Source: Desulfovibrio sp. (lineage in GTDB: Bacteria; Desulfobacterota; Desulfovibrionia; Desulfovibrionales; Desulfovibrionaceae). From it: DNA of 6,249 bases. The first letter of the stretch is position 1. Each line of letters begins with the position of its first letter. Positions 1 to 5,180 of this stretch are shown here, piece by piece. The stretch lies in NCBI GenBank assembly GCA_014804865.1, contig JAAUYY010000108.1:3007-9255 (forward strand), given 5' to 3'. The notes beneath the pieces are model-generated. The model worked only from the letters and a program-made list of their open reading frames with translations. It searched no databases and was not told the origin of the DNA. The position numbers and the translations under genes were made by a program.

Positions 1-38
1 GCCTGCGGCGCGAAAATATTTTTCAGATTGGTTAACAT
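1..38 (-). CDS. Probable major capsid protein, N-terminal fragment (runs off window)
   Basis: An ATG at 38-36 is preceded by a strong Shine-Dalgarno sequence AAGGAGG (plus-strand 49-55) with a slightly long 10-base spacer. The frame stays open to the window edge and reads MLTNLKNIFAPQ. Only 12 codons are visible, so the product cannot be recognised from sequence. The assignment is by position: in lambda-like and many Mu-like head operons the gene directly downstream of the gpD-like decoration protein encodes the major capsid protein. It begins 25 bases after the decoration stop codon and is presumably co-transcribed with it. A different small head protein is possible. Confidence 0.5.
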   Translation of the reverse strand, partial: MLTNLKNIFAPQ

Positions 39-63
39 AAGTATTTCGCCTCCTTATACTAGT

Positions 64-456
64 TTAGACCGCGAAGATGCCGCGCTCGGCAAGCTTCGCG
101 ATCTGGAGCGCGTCAAGCGCCTTGCCGTCTCCGGTCTTGAGAAGCCTCGCCTTGACGCATCCGTGAACGACGCAAAGCGCGAATGTCTCGCCGTTTTTGC
201 CAGTCGGATCGCATGGGCTGTCCGCGACAGCTACCGGAGCGGCGTCCGAATCTGTTGAGAGCAAAGGCTCCCAGGCGACGCTGGCGGCGTCTTTGTCTTC
301 CGCTCCTTCCACGCGCTTCATGACAGTCCCGACGGGTATCGCCGTCTTGAGGGCGTCTTCGGATAAAGGCAAGTGATGAATGACTGGCGGGTGATCGTCT
401 GTCGCGACCCTTTCGCCGCCGATAATATGTCTGCCTAAAAATCCTTCGTTGGCCAT
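64..456 (-). CDS. Lambda gpD-like head decoration protein
   Basis: This 130-residue protein fits the size and layout of the lambda head decoration protein D family, whose trimers stabilise the expanded capsid shell. Visible family-like elements are a PVGTVMKRV strand near residues 41-49, an AVADSPCD segment at 76-83, a VVHGCVKARLL strand at 96-106 (the family usually has a v-hG-v---L pattern here) and a terminal LAERGIF (122-128) matching the common L--rGI ending. The start is supported by TAGGAG seven bases upstream. The gene starts nine bases after the protease/scaffold stop and precedes the putative capsid start, which is the expected protease-decoration-capsid order. The first 30 residues are the least family-like part. 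The call rests on recalled family pattern and context, not on a search. Confidence 0.75.
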   Translation of the reverse strand: MANEGFLGRHIIGGERVATDDHPPVIHHLPLSEDALKTAIPVGTVMKRVEGAEDKDAASVAWEPLLSTDSDAAPVAVADSPCDPTGKNGETFALCVVHGCVKARLLKTGDGKALDALQIAKLAERGIFAV

Positions 457-465
457 GACTTTCTC

Positions 466-1392
466 CTACAGCTTCGCCGCGAGTTCGTCGGGGTTGAATT
501 GAAGCGCCTTTCCTTCAAGGGAATGAGCCGGAGGCATGGAGAAATTCGAGAATCGACCGTCGGCTTGTCTCGCCTCTAGTTCGCGAAAATAGCGCTCCTC
601 AAGACTTACGGTTTCCCTGCTCCCGTCGGGAGACGAGAAGTCGACCGTGTCCTCCGGTCTTCCGGCCAGTTTAGCGGCGAAATCGAGAACGGACTGTTTT
701 TCGGCGGGCGTAACCTTTCCGGCCTTGACCAGCTCCGAGACTCTTGCCTCGCGCTTTTCGCCCTCGATCTTCTGACGATAGGCGGCGAAATCGCTCGCGG
801 CCTTTTCCGCTTTAGCTTCGGCGGCTTTCTTCTCGCCTTCGACTTTTTCCTGGCTTTCCTTTTGCGTTTTCGCCTGATCCTTCAGGGTGGCGTTTTCGGT
901 CTGGAGAGCCTTCAGTTGCTCTTCAAGCTGGCCGATCTTTCTTTGCAATTCCTGCTCGGTCATCGTTTCTTTCCCGGGTTGAGTTGAAAAATCCACAGTG
1001 ATTGAATCGTCAGCGTGACGAAGCTCTATGGCTTTCAGACCATCGATGGCCGGTTGCGCCGCTCCCAGAAGCGCGACATGGCGCAGGGTTACGCGATCGG
1101 GCATCAGGCTCATGCTGACGTGTCTATAATGGCCTTTTGCCACAATTTCCCTGACCTCGTCAGGAACGCTTGCGAACTGTGCAAGCAATTTTCCGTTTTC
1201 CGTCTTTATATCGCTCATCCATCCGAAAGCGGGAGCCGCGTCGGTCTTTGGATGCCCAAATACCAGGGGACAGTCGCGCTTGTCGGGATTATAGGATTTG
1301 GCGATCTCGGATAAATCGGATTCAGTGAAAGTCTGGAGCCGACCGGAGCTGTCGGCAAAAGTTCCTGTTCTGGCTATTTCGATCCATTTCAT
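466..1392 (-). CDS. Mu gpI-like head maturation protease with C-terminal scaffold
   Basis: This 308-residue protein has a two-part layout typical of Mu-like protease/scaffold proteins. Residues 1-125 form a globular protease-like domain with a GHP motif (H47), an HVSMSL motif (S93, the candidate nucleophile) and a conserved-looking LRHVALLGAAQPAIDGL segment at 103-119. Residues about 144-215 are a highly charged K/E/Q/A-rich coiled coil, as expected of an internal scaffold that is removed during head maturation. The C-terminal tail (about 216-308) probably contacts the shell or carries cleavage sites; that is inference. The start ATG overlaps the preceding stop by ATGA (1392-1389), implying translational coupling. 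An internal ATG at 963-961 (Met144) falls exactly at the domain junction and could give a separate scaffold. Confidence 0.85.
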   Translation of the reverse strand: MKWIEIARTGTFADSSGRLQTFTESDLSEIAKSYNPDKRDCPLVFGHPKTDAAPAFGWMSDIKTENGKLLAQFASVPDEVREIVAKGHYRHVSMSLMPDRVTLRHVALLGAAQPAIDGLKAIELRHADDSITVDFSTQPGKETMTEQELQRKIGQLEEQLKALQTENATLKDQAKTQKESQEKVEGEKKAAEAKAEKAASDFAAYRQKIEGEKREARVSELVKAGKVTPAEKQSVLDFAAKLAGRPEDTVDFSSPDGSRETVSLEERYFRELEARQADGRFSNFSMPPAHSLEGKALQFNPDELAAKL

Positions 1393-1610
1393 ATCTCTCT
1401 TTCCTCGCTTATGATCCGTTTCAATCTCGCTTCGGCTCCTTTGCGTCTGGCGACTTCAATGGCGAGAAGACGCGCTAGCGATTCGATGGCCAGCGCTGGA
1501 GTTTCGATAGCCGCCCGCGAAATTACGGCGTTAGCGGCGTTTTCAACTAGCTCCGAATCAAGTAAGTTAGTAAGGTCGTCCATTAATTGAAAAAGCGGCG
1601 ATTTTTCCAT
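1389..1610 (-). CDS. Small uncharacterised phage protein (73 aa)
   Basis: The product is not recognised. It is predicted almost entirely helical, with an alanine- and leucine-rich middle (about residues 22-55) and a basic, charged end (RRKGAEARLKRI, then EEREI). There is no signal peptide or membrane segment. The start is supported by AGAGG six bases upstream. Its stop overlaps the protease start by ATGA, so it is part of the head operon and probably coupled to the protease. It follows the 66-residue gene after 21 bases. A small head or assembly accessory role is possible from context only. Confidence 0.65.
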   Translation of the reverse strand: MEKSPLFQLMDDLTNLLDSELVENAANAVISRAAIETPALAIESLARLLAIEVARRKGAEARLKRIISEEREI

Positions 1611-1631
1611 AGTTGCCTCTGGAGAAGAGAA

Positions 1632-1832
1632 TCAATGAAGAATTCGTAAACAGAAAAGATCAGTAGCCGAAACTTGAACTCGGCATAAAGCCAAAAGGTC
1701 GAAGCTTATTTCAAGAGAAGCGCGTCCCACCTCTTTAAGGGCCAAGGCGACGTCGCGCAAAGTTTGAGGCAAATTTTCAGGAATTATCTTCGCTTCTAAA
1801 TCTTCGCGCCCAGCGTCTATTACGGTTTGCAT
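1632..1832 (-). CDS. Small uncharacterised protein (66 aa) just after the terminator-like hairpin
   Basis: This is not a recognised family. A very strong Shine-Dalgarno sequence, AAAGGAGG, lies four bases before the ATG, which makes the start convincing. Residues 1-45 are acidic and amphipathic-helical (a DLEAK region, then LRDVALALKEVGRASLEIS). The last 20 residues are unlike the rest: hydrophobic and cysteine-containing (LLALCRV, LFCLRILH). The tail may therefore be a late frame change, or simply a poorly conserved end. It is the first gene after the hairpin that closes the AT-rich cassette, so it either belongs to the phage operon or depends on read-through. Confidence 0.55.
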   Translation of the reverse strand: MQTVIDAGREDLEAKIIPENLPQTLRDVALALKEVGRASLEISFDLLALCRVQVSATDLFCLRILH

Positions 1833-1850
1833 TTTGCCTCCTTTAAATTT

Positions 1851-1894
1851 GAAAACCCCATTTCACTCCTTTATAGAGGTGAAACGGGGTTTTC
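1851..1894. terminator. Long A/T-flanked hairpin, probable bidirectional intrinsic terminator
   Basis: Two 16-base arms (1851-1866 and 1879-1894) pair with a single A/C mismatch around a 12-base loop. Each stem has an A-tract, CCCC/GGGG core and T-tract (GAAAACCCC pairing with GGGGTTTTC), the arrangement of a bidirectional Rho-independent terminator. It lies 52 bases beyond the stop codon of the 372-residue gene and immediately before the ribosome site of the next gene, so it closes the two-gene cassette. The T-run after the stem is short (TTTTC) and partly inside the stem, so efficiency in either direction is uncertain. Confidence 0.7.
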
Positions 1895-1946
1895 GCATGG
1901 ACAGCAAGCGCGGAGTGCGAAAGATTGCGAACGTCTTTACATTTTG

Positions 1947-3065
1947 TCAAGTGTCAAGAGGCGTGATATCAATTAGATACAAACTTTTTCTTTTTTTCTC
2001 GCATCTTATCTCCACCTTGTCTCCAAAATATTTCCTGGCAAGCTCGTCGAGCGCGTCAGGCACATAGATTTTTATCGGCTTTTTATTGTCGTCTGGAACG
2101 ATTTTGAAAAAGTTGCCAATGCCATTAGAGATTCTTAAATATCCTGTAACGATAAAAAGTGTTTGCATATCATTGTCACTTTCATCGTCTTGATTAACAC
2201 TGTCGGCGACTGATTCATTAACTTCTCTCTTTGTCTTATCGAGAACGAACGTCATGCCTTTGCTCACAATGCCGATTTCTTTAATTTTTTCCCCATCTGG
2301 TAAAATATCTTTCGCATTGGCGATGAAGTTCTCGCTGTATTCTTCATCTCTAATTTTTTCCCTTACCTTACATTCCTCCCCCAGCCCAACCAAGTGGAGG
2401 TCATCCATTACTTCTTTAATAATTTCTTCTGGAGGAACCTCAAGCAACTGGAGGCTTTGATTGACTGGATGCGAGAGACTGAGCTTTAGCCCGAAACTTC
2501 CAGGCGGCGCCCACTCCACATTCAATTGAAGGAGGCCCTCATCCTGTTTTTTATTGGCGCTCTTTTTAAACGGCAAGCCGGATAATCTTTGGATTGTACG
2601 CGTGACTAAAGAATTTAATGACTCCAATCGACGCGAAAGCGCTTTGGCGGAGATTAGACCATAACCAATAGCATCTCCGCTCATGAAACTGAATAGTGTT
2701 TCATTATTATTCAGGCTTGACGCGATATTTTTCGCTTTCCGCGCAAAATTGATTTCCGCGTAGAGCTTATGGAGATCTTCCTTGACCCTTGGAGTGGGGA
2801 AACCGCTCATGCCCTTTCCCACCAGCCTTTCCGCCCAGTCAAGTTCTCCTGCCATTTTGGCGAGCGATGCGGCGCCAAGATACAACATACCGCGGCTTGG
2901 TTCATTTTCAGGTTTGGCATCAACCAGATCCGCAGACGTTGACTCAAGTTCGCAAGCTCGCAAAAATTCTTTCCGCGCGTATTCATGCAAGCCTTCTCGT
3001 TGCAAACGCAACGCTTCATTCATAACTAGCATCGCTTGATCGTGAAGTTCGCAAATCCTGCTCAT
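1947..3065 (-). CDS. Uncharacterised helical-repeat (TPR-like) protein, second gene of the inserted pair
   Basis: This 372-residue protein has an N-terminal helical region (about 1-115) with TPR-like pairs of amphipathic helices (e.g. ALRLQREGLHEYARKEFLRA, then AASLAKMAGELDWAERL). A middle region (about 125-290) includes FSFMSGDAIGYGL and LPDGEKIKEIGI segments. A C-terminal beta-rich domain (about 300-370) starts near IVTGYLRIS and contains KIYVPDALDELARKYFG. No catalytic motif, membrane segment or signal peptide is apparent. From memory, this three-part layout matches a conserved hypothetical family whose gene sits beside one like the upstream 188-residue gene. Its ATG overlaps the upstream stop by ATGA (3065-3062), with only a weak ribosome site, implying coupling and a joint function. 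The gene is AT-richer than the virion genes: one hand-counted line (2281-2340) is 22/60 G+C. A role as partner or sensor of the small protein is inference. Confidence 0.75.
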   Translation of the reverse strand: MSRICELHDQAMLVMNEALRLQREGLHEYARKEFLRACELESTSADLVDAKPENEPSRGMLYLGAASLAKMAGELDWAERLVGKGMSGFPTPRVKEDLHKLYAEINFARKAKNIASSLNNNETLFSFMSGDAIGYGLISAKALSRRLESLNSLVTRTIQRLSGLPFKKSANKKQDEGLLQLNVEWAPPGSFGLKLSLSHPVNQSLQLLEVPPEEIIKEVMDDLHLVGLGEECKVREKIRDEEYSENFIANAKDILPDGEKIKEIGIVSKGMTFVLDKTKREVNESVADSVNQDDESDNDMQTLFIVTGYLRISNGIGNFFKIVPDDNKKPIKIYVPDALDELARKYFGDKVEIRCEKKRKSLYLIDITPLDT

Positions 3066-3628
3066 GGCTCAACCCGCTCTATAAGGGCTAGGGGAAAACT
3101 ATGCTCCACACAAACAATAAATACAGGAAAATCTCGTTTTGCGTGCAGTCTTTCACGCTTGTTTTTTGTACGCTCCCCAATCTTGTCAATGCCTTCAAGA
3201 ATTCCGGTGAATTCAACTTCCGCAGTCGTCTCCGCTTGAAACGGGAGTTCTTCATTTGTCTTATCCACCAGCAAATAGTCAATATGCGTGCCCCGCAGAG
3301 CTTGCCTCCCTGCAGTATAGGGGGTCAATTTGGTTATTAAAAGTAGACCGATTGCCTTTGCGCTGTCTTCGACTGATTCCACAAGATCGGCATGCGCGGC
3401 TTTCAATGCGTCATCGACCGTCACATCCCAATCAATTAAGAAATACGCCTCTCCGGTACGAGGCGCTATGCCAGGAAATCCAACGCATTCCACCACAATG
3501 GGCGAGCCTTTGCAAAATTTCTGGCTATCTAAACACACCAAGCATTTCTGCATGAGGGCGACATGGGCTCCCCTCGGAAGGACAGGAATTTCGGATAGCG
3601 ATTCCAATTTCAGACTTTCTAAAGGCAT
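3062..3628 (-). CDS. Uncharacterised 188-aa protein, first gene of the inserted pair
   Basis: The product has no named family that I recognise. The N-terminal part contains a cysteine cluster (C29, C32, C39 and C48). The C-terminal part (about 88-185) is the more conserved-looking half: an AKAIGLLLITKLTPY helix/strand, then GTHIDYLLVD (D117), a TTAEVEFTGI strand (E137, E139), a basic ERTKNKRERLHAKR helix and FPVFIVCVEHSFPLA. This D...ExE...basic-helix order is faintly like restriction-endonuclease folds, but the classical ExK is not present, so a nuclease call would be speculative. The start has GAGG five bases upstream. The downstream gene overlaps by ATGA, so the two probably act together. 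One hand-counted 60-base line (3121-3180) has 26 G+C, lower than in nearby virion genes. Confidence 0.75.
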   Translation of the reverse strand: MPLESLKLESLSEIPVLPRGAHVALMQKCLVCLDSQKFCKGSPIVVECVGFPGIAPRTGEAYFLIDWDVTVDDALKAAHADLVESVEDSAKAIGLLLITKLTPYTAGRQALRGTHIDYLLVDKTNEELPFQAETTAEVEFTGILEGIDKIGERTKNKRERLHAKRDFPVFIVCVEHSFPLALIERVEP

Positions 3629-3701
3629 AAAAACCTCATGAATGGAGTCCTGACAATAATCGCGCGTCCTTTTCCCTTGCCCTTAAAATCTTTTCTTGTC
3701 T

Positions 3702-3707
3702 ATATTA
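3702..3707 (-). promoter_or_regulatory. Weak candidate -10 element for the two-gene cassette
   Basis: On the minus strand TAATAT lies about 75 bases before the 188-residue gene. The sequence at a 17-base spacing upstream (CTATGA) is a poor -35 box. It falls within the ATAGTT repeat cluster, so any promoter here might be regulated or activator-dependent. The context (AT-rich, upstream of an apparent cargo operon) favours some promoter, but the exact element is a guess. Confidence 0.2.
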
Positions 3708-3717
3708 AATGCCCCCA

Positions 3718-3752
3718 ATAGTTCTCATAGTTTCAAGAAAAATTCGAACTAT
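3718..3752. repeat. Three ATAGTT-type repeats, two inverted: possible operator
   Basis: ATAGTTCTC (3718-3726) and ATAGTTTCA (3727-3735) are adjacent direct repeats on the plus strand. A third copy, ATAGTTCGA, lies on the minus strand (3752-3744). The second and third form an imperfect palindrome, 3727-3736 with 3743-3752 (8 of 10 pairs), around a 6-base spacer. The cluster sits where a -35 region would lie relative to TAATAT at 3702-3707, so it could be a regulator-binding site. It also overlaps the end of a 13-codon reading frame. Confidence 0.3.
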
Positions 3753-3774
3753 AGCGTACTAGGGCGTCAGTCAT
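3733..3774 (-). CDS. Very short reading frame MTDALVRYSSNFS (13 aa), leader peptide or truncated gene start
   Basis: An ATG at 3774-3772 follows a near-ideal AAGGAG Shine-Dalgarno sequence with a 5-base spacer and overlaps the stop of the preceding 35-residue frame by ATGA. The frame ends after 13 codons. The well-formed start with a very early stop fits either a leader peptide or the remaining 5' end of a gene cut by the cassette insertion. The product is not recognised with confidence. Confidence 0.25.
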   Translation of the reverse strand: MTDALVRYSSNFS

Positions 3775-3878
3775 TTTCTCTCCTTGTTTGTAGCCCATGT
3801 AGGCGCAAATAGCCAATCTGCCAAAACTGCCATACGCAAGATGTAAAAAAACGCCAAAAGGCGGCTTTTTCTTGACAT
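3771..3878 (-). CDS. Small 35-aa hydrophobic protein or leader peptide
   Basis: An ATG at 3878-3876 is preceded by AGGAG five bases upstream. The product has a basic start (MSRKSR), a hydrophobic middle (LLAFFYILR then MAVLADWLFAPTW) and a charged end (NKERK). This resembles a single-pass membrane microprotein or a hydrophobic leader. Its stop overlaps the next short start by ATGA. A CGCC-AAAA-GGCG hairpin with a T-tract lies inside codons 4-12, so translation could interfere with hairpin formation in the manner of attenuation. No family was recognised, and chance cannot be excluded at this length. Confidence 0.4.
   Translation of the reverse strand: MSRKSRLLAFFYILRMAVLADWLFAPTWATNKERK
3845..3870 (-). 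terminator. Short hairpin with T-tract, candidate terminator or attenuator downstream of MuF
   Basis: CGCC (3852-3855), loop AAAA and GGCG (3860-3863) form a four-pair GC stem. It can be extended by an A-tract/T-tract after a two-base bulge. Read on the minus strand the hairpin is followed by seven T residues, suiting termination of leftward transcription coming from MuF. The stem is short and the site lies inside a possible 35-codon reading frame, so it may be an attenuator or have no role. Confidence 0.35.
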
Positions 3879-3899
3879 TCCGCTCCTAATACCCAATTC

Positions 3900-3971
3900 T
3901 TAATTTGCAAGCGGGCGCGACACGGTGATAAATCTGGCAGCCGTAGCTGAAGCGCGAGCTTCTTGGCGCAT
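3900..3971 (-). CDS. Possible 23-aa reading frame ending RFITVSRPLAN
   Basis: An ATG at 3971-3969 begins one base after the outer stem of the nested hairpin, with no good Shine-Dalgarno sequence. The product starts MRQEARASATAA and ends RFITVSRPLAN. From memory, and unverified, this resembles short conserved stretches seen in Ash/Icd-like hypothetical proteins of P4-type phages and satellites. The conservation may reflect an RNA rather than a peptide. Coding status is doubtful. Confidence 0.2.
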   Translation of the reverse strand: MRQEARASATAARFITVSRPLAN

Positions 3972-3972
3972 T

Positions 3973-4019
3973 GCGGGGTTTCCGTCAGGCGTTTGCCATT
4001 GACGGGTGCCAGGCCCCGC
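3973..4019. other. Nested GC-rich stem-loop next to the MuF stop codon
   Basis: Three nested helices can form: GCGGGG (3973-3978) with CCCCGC (4014-4019), CCGTCA (3982-3987) with TGACGG (4000-4005), and GGC (3988-3990) with GCC (3995-3997), closed by a 4-base loop. That is 15 Watson-Crick pairs in 47 bases. No T-run follows on either strand, so it does not look like an ordinary intrinsic terminator. It begins ten bases after the MuF stop on the minus strand and could be a structured RNA element, a transcript-end stabiliser or a recombination scar. Confidence 0.45.
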
Positions 4020-4028
4020 CGCCCGTTA

Positions 4029-5180
4029 TTACTTGCCTCTCCTCAACTTGCGCATAGTTCTTTCCCTTTCCGCGTCATCTCCGCTCATGCGCCGCAGGCT
4101 GGTTACATAAAGCTCATCCCCAACCCTTGTTGCTTTAACGATCACAACCACGCCATCTGCTTCATTCAGGACAAAAGCTAAATTTTTTTCATTCTGCGGC
4201 CATTTTTCTCCCCGATCAACGGCTTCCTGCGCAAGCGCGTAATCTTTGGCCGTAAGTTCTGGATGATGCGCTTTTTGTTTGGCGTAAGTTTCCGCAGACA
4301 GAACAGCGACTTTTACTTTCGCGCCGATTTGTTCGGCATCGACCTCGTTTAGAACACAAAGCGGAAAATTGCCGACTGGATTTTGGCACCAGCTTTCAAA
4401 GCCCTTTTTCACAATGCCACGCACGGATGAAGCTGCCAGATTTCTTTGCAGTCCTTCAAGATTATCGCGTACCATCGGCAATAAATCGCCGCTGCTTGCC
4501 CAAGCCTTGAAGGGATTGTTCCGAAATCCCTTCTCCGCTCCCGGAAACTGGACATAATGCTGTTGATTGGTAGCGGGATCAGTCCAGAACTGCGGCTTGG
4601 GCATTTCCTTCTGGACTTCGAGATTTTCGGAATCGATCTGTCTTTGCGAAAGCGTCCTGACGGCGCATCGGCAACGGAAGCCGTTGGGAGGATAGTTGGA
4701 TTCCCAGAATTCGTGATCGGCGGGATAAATCCTTTCATGGAGAACCGCGTGAGACGGACGCGTTCTCTTGTCCATAATCGCGATATATTGCCAGTACGGG
4801 CGTGTTTTTTTGACCGCCGTCATCTTCGCGTAGCGGCCAGCCGCGTAAGCTGTCTGCATATTTGTGCGAAAGATGGTCTCGACCCTGTAATCTTTCCATC
4901 CCTGATTCTTGATAATCTCGGGTATTCGTTTCCTGAAATCCTCGAACGTTTCGCCGTTCTCGAGAGCCTGTCGCAGGGCGTTGCTAACCTTGTTCACAAG
5001 GTCTTGCTGGAGAAGCCCAGTAACGTAAAAAGCGCGGGATCTGGCCGCTTCGGATAGCTCTTTAGCCTCGTCCCAGGTCAGATTAGCCCTTTGACGCCAG
5101 AATCTTATGGCGTCTTCCGGCGGCAAGCCATCGGCGACTATCCGAGCGTCGTCCAGATTGAGATCGTCGTTATTCGGCAT
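4029..5180 (-). CDS. MuF-type head morphogenesis protein with C-terminal PBECR-like nuclease/toxin domain
   Basis: This 383-residue protein has a MuF (Mu gp30/SPP1 gp7-like) domain across about residues 40-180. Its signature is visible as MDKRTRPSHAVLHERIYPADHEF (starting at 136; RxSH core) followed by YPPNGFRCRC (163-172), the usual PPN--CRC ending. MuF proteins are minor head proteins that contact the portal and can enter the virion. After a linker (about 180-280), residues about 285-383 form a separate domain with VAVLSAETYAKQKAHHPEL, a VVVIVKATRVG strand and LYVTSLRRMS. This matches my memory of phage-Barnase-EndoU-ColicinE5/D-RelE-like nucleases fused to MuF proteins, known as MuF polymorphic toxins. 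H305/H306, K349, R352 and S361 are candidate functional residues. The start overlaps the portal by 11 bases; no strong ribosome site is seen. No obvious immunity gene follows directly. One hand-counted line in the toxin end (4141-4200) is 25/60 G+C, against 34/60 in the MuF core (4801-4860). Confidence 0.85.
   Translation of the reverse strand: MPNNDDLNLDDARIVADGLPPEDAIRFWRQRANLTWDEAKELSEAARSRAFYVTGLLQQDLVNKVSNALRQALENGETFEDFRKRIPEIIKNQGWKDYRVETIFRTNMQTAYAAGRYAKMTAVKKTRPYWQYIAIMDKRTRPSHAVLHERIYPADHEFWESNYPPNGFRCRCAVRTLSQRQIDSENLEVQKEMPKPQFWTDPATNQQHYVQFPGAEKGFRNNPFKAWASSGDLLPMVRDNLEGLQRNLAASSVRGIVKKGFESWCQNPVGNFPLCVLNEVDAEQIGAKVKVAVLSAETYAKQKAHHPELTAKDYALAQEAVDRGEKWPQNEKNLAFVLNEADGVVVIVKATRVGDELYVTSLRRMSGDDAERERTMRKLRRGK

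Larger units (their letters stand above)
3629..4028. other. 400-base stretch without a long gene
   Basis: Between MuF and the two-gene cassette no reading frame above about 35 codons is credible. The half next to MuF (about 3900-4028) is GC-rich and holds the nested stem-loop and a doubtful 23-codon frame. The other half is AT-rich and holds two short frames with strong ribosome sites, a hairpin with a T-tract, the ATAGTT repeats and a weak -10. A near-consensus TTGACA on the plus strand (3872-3877) lacks a matching -10. The change of composition at about 3900 may mark the insertion edge. Confidence 0.6.

Noticed and set aside
28..258. 76-codon plus-strand frame at the left end.
   Set aside because: It overlaps the decoration gene and the capsid start on the minus strand, both with good ribosome sites; treated as a shadow.
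1015..1314. 99-codon plus-strand frame opposite the protease domain.
   Set aside because: It is antisense to the well-supported protease region and has no family features.
3872..3900. TTGACA on the plus strand as a consensus -35 box.
   Set aside because: No acceptable -10 at 16-18 bases, and transcription would run antisense into MuF. The match is also part of the ribosome-site/start region of a minus-strand short frame.
3900..4025. Plus-strand translation gives RGFRQAF and, in another frame, GDKSGSRS, reminiscent of the end of a diversity-generating retroelement variable repeat.
   Set aside because: The motifs are in different frames separated by stops, no reverse transcriptase or second repeat copy is in the window, and the region is better explained by the nested hairpin.
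4557..5057. 166-codon open frame on the plus strand.
   Set aside because: It lies wholly antisense to the MuF core, whose signature motifs are clear on the minus strand; it has no recognisable product and is a shadow frame.
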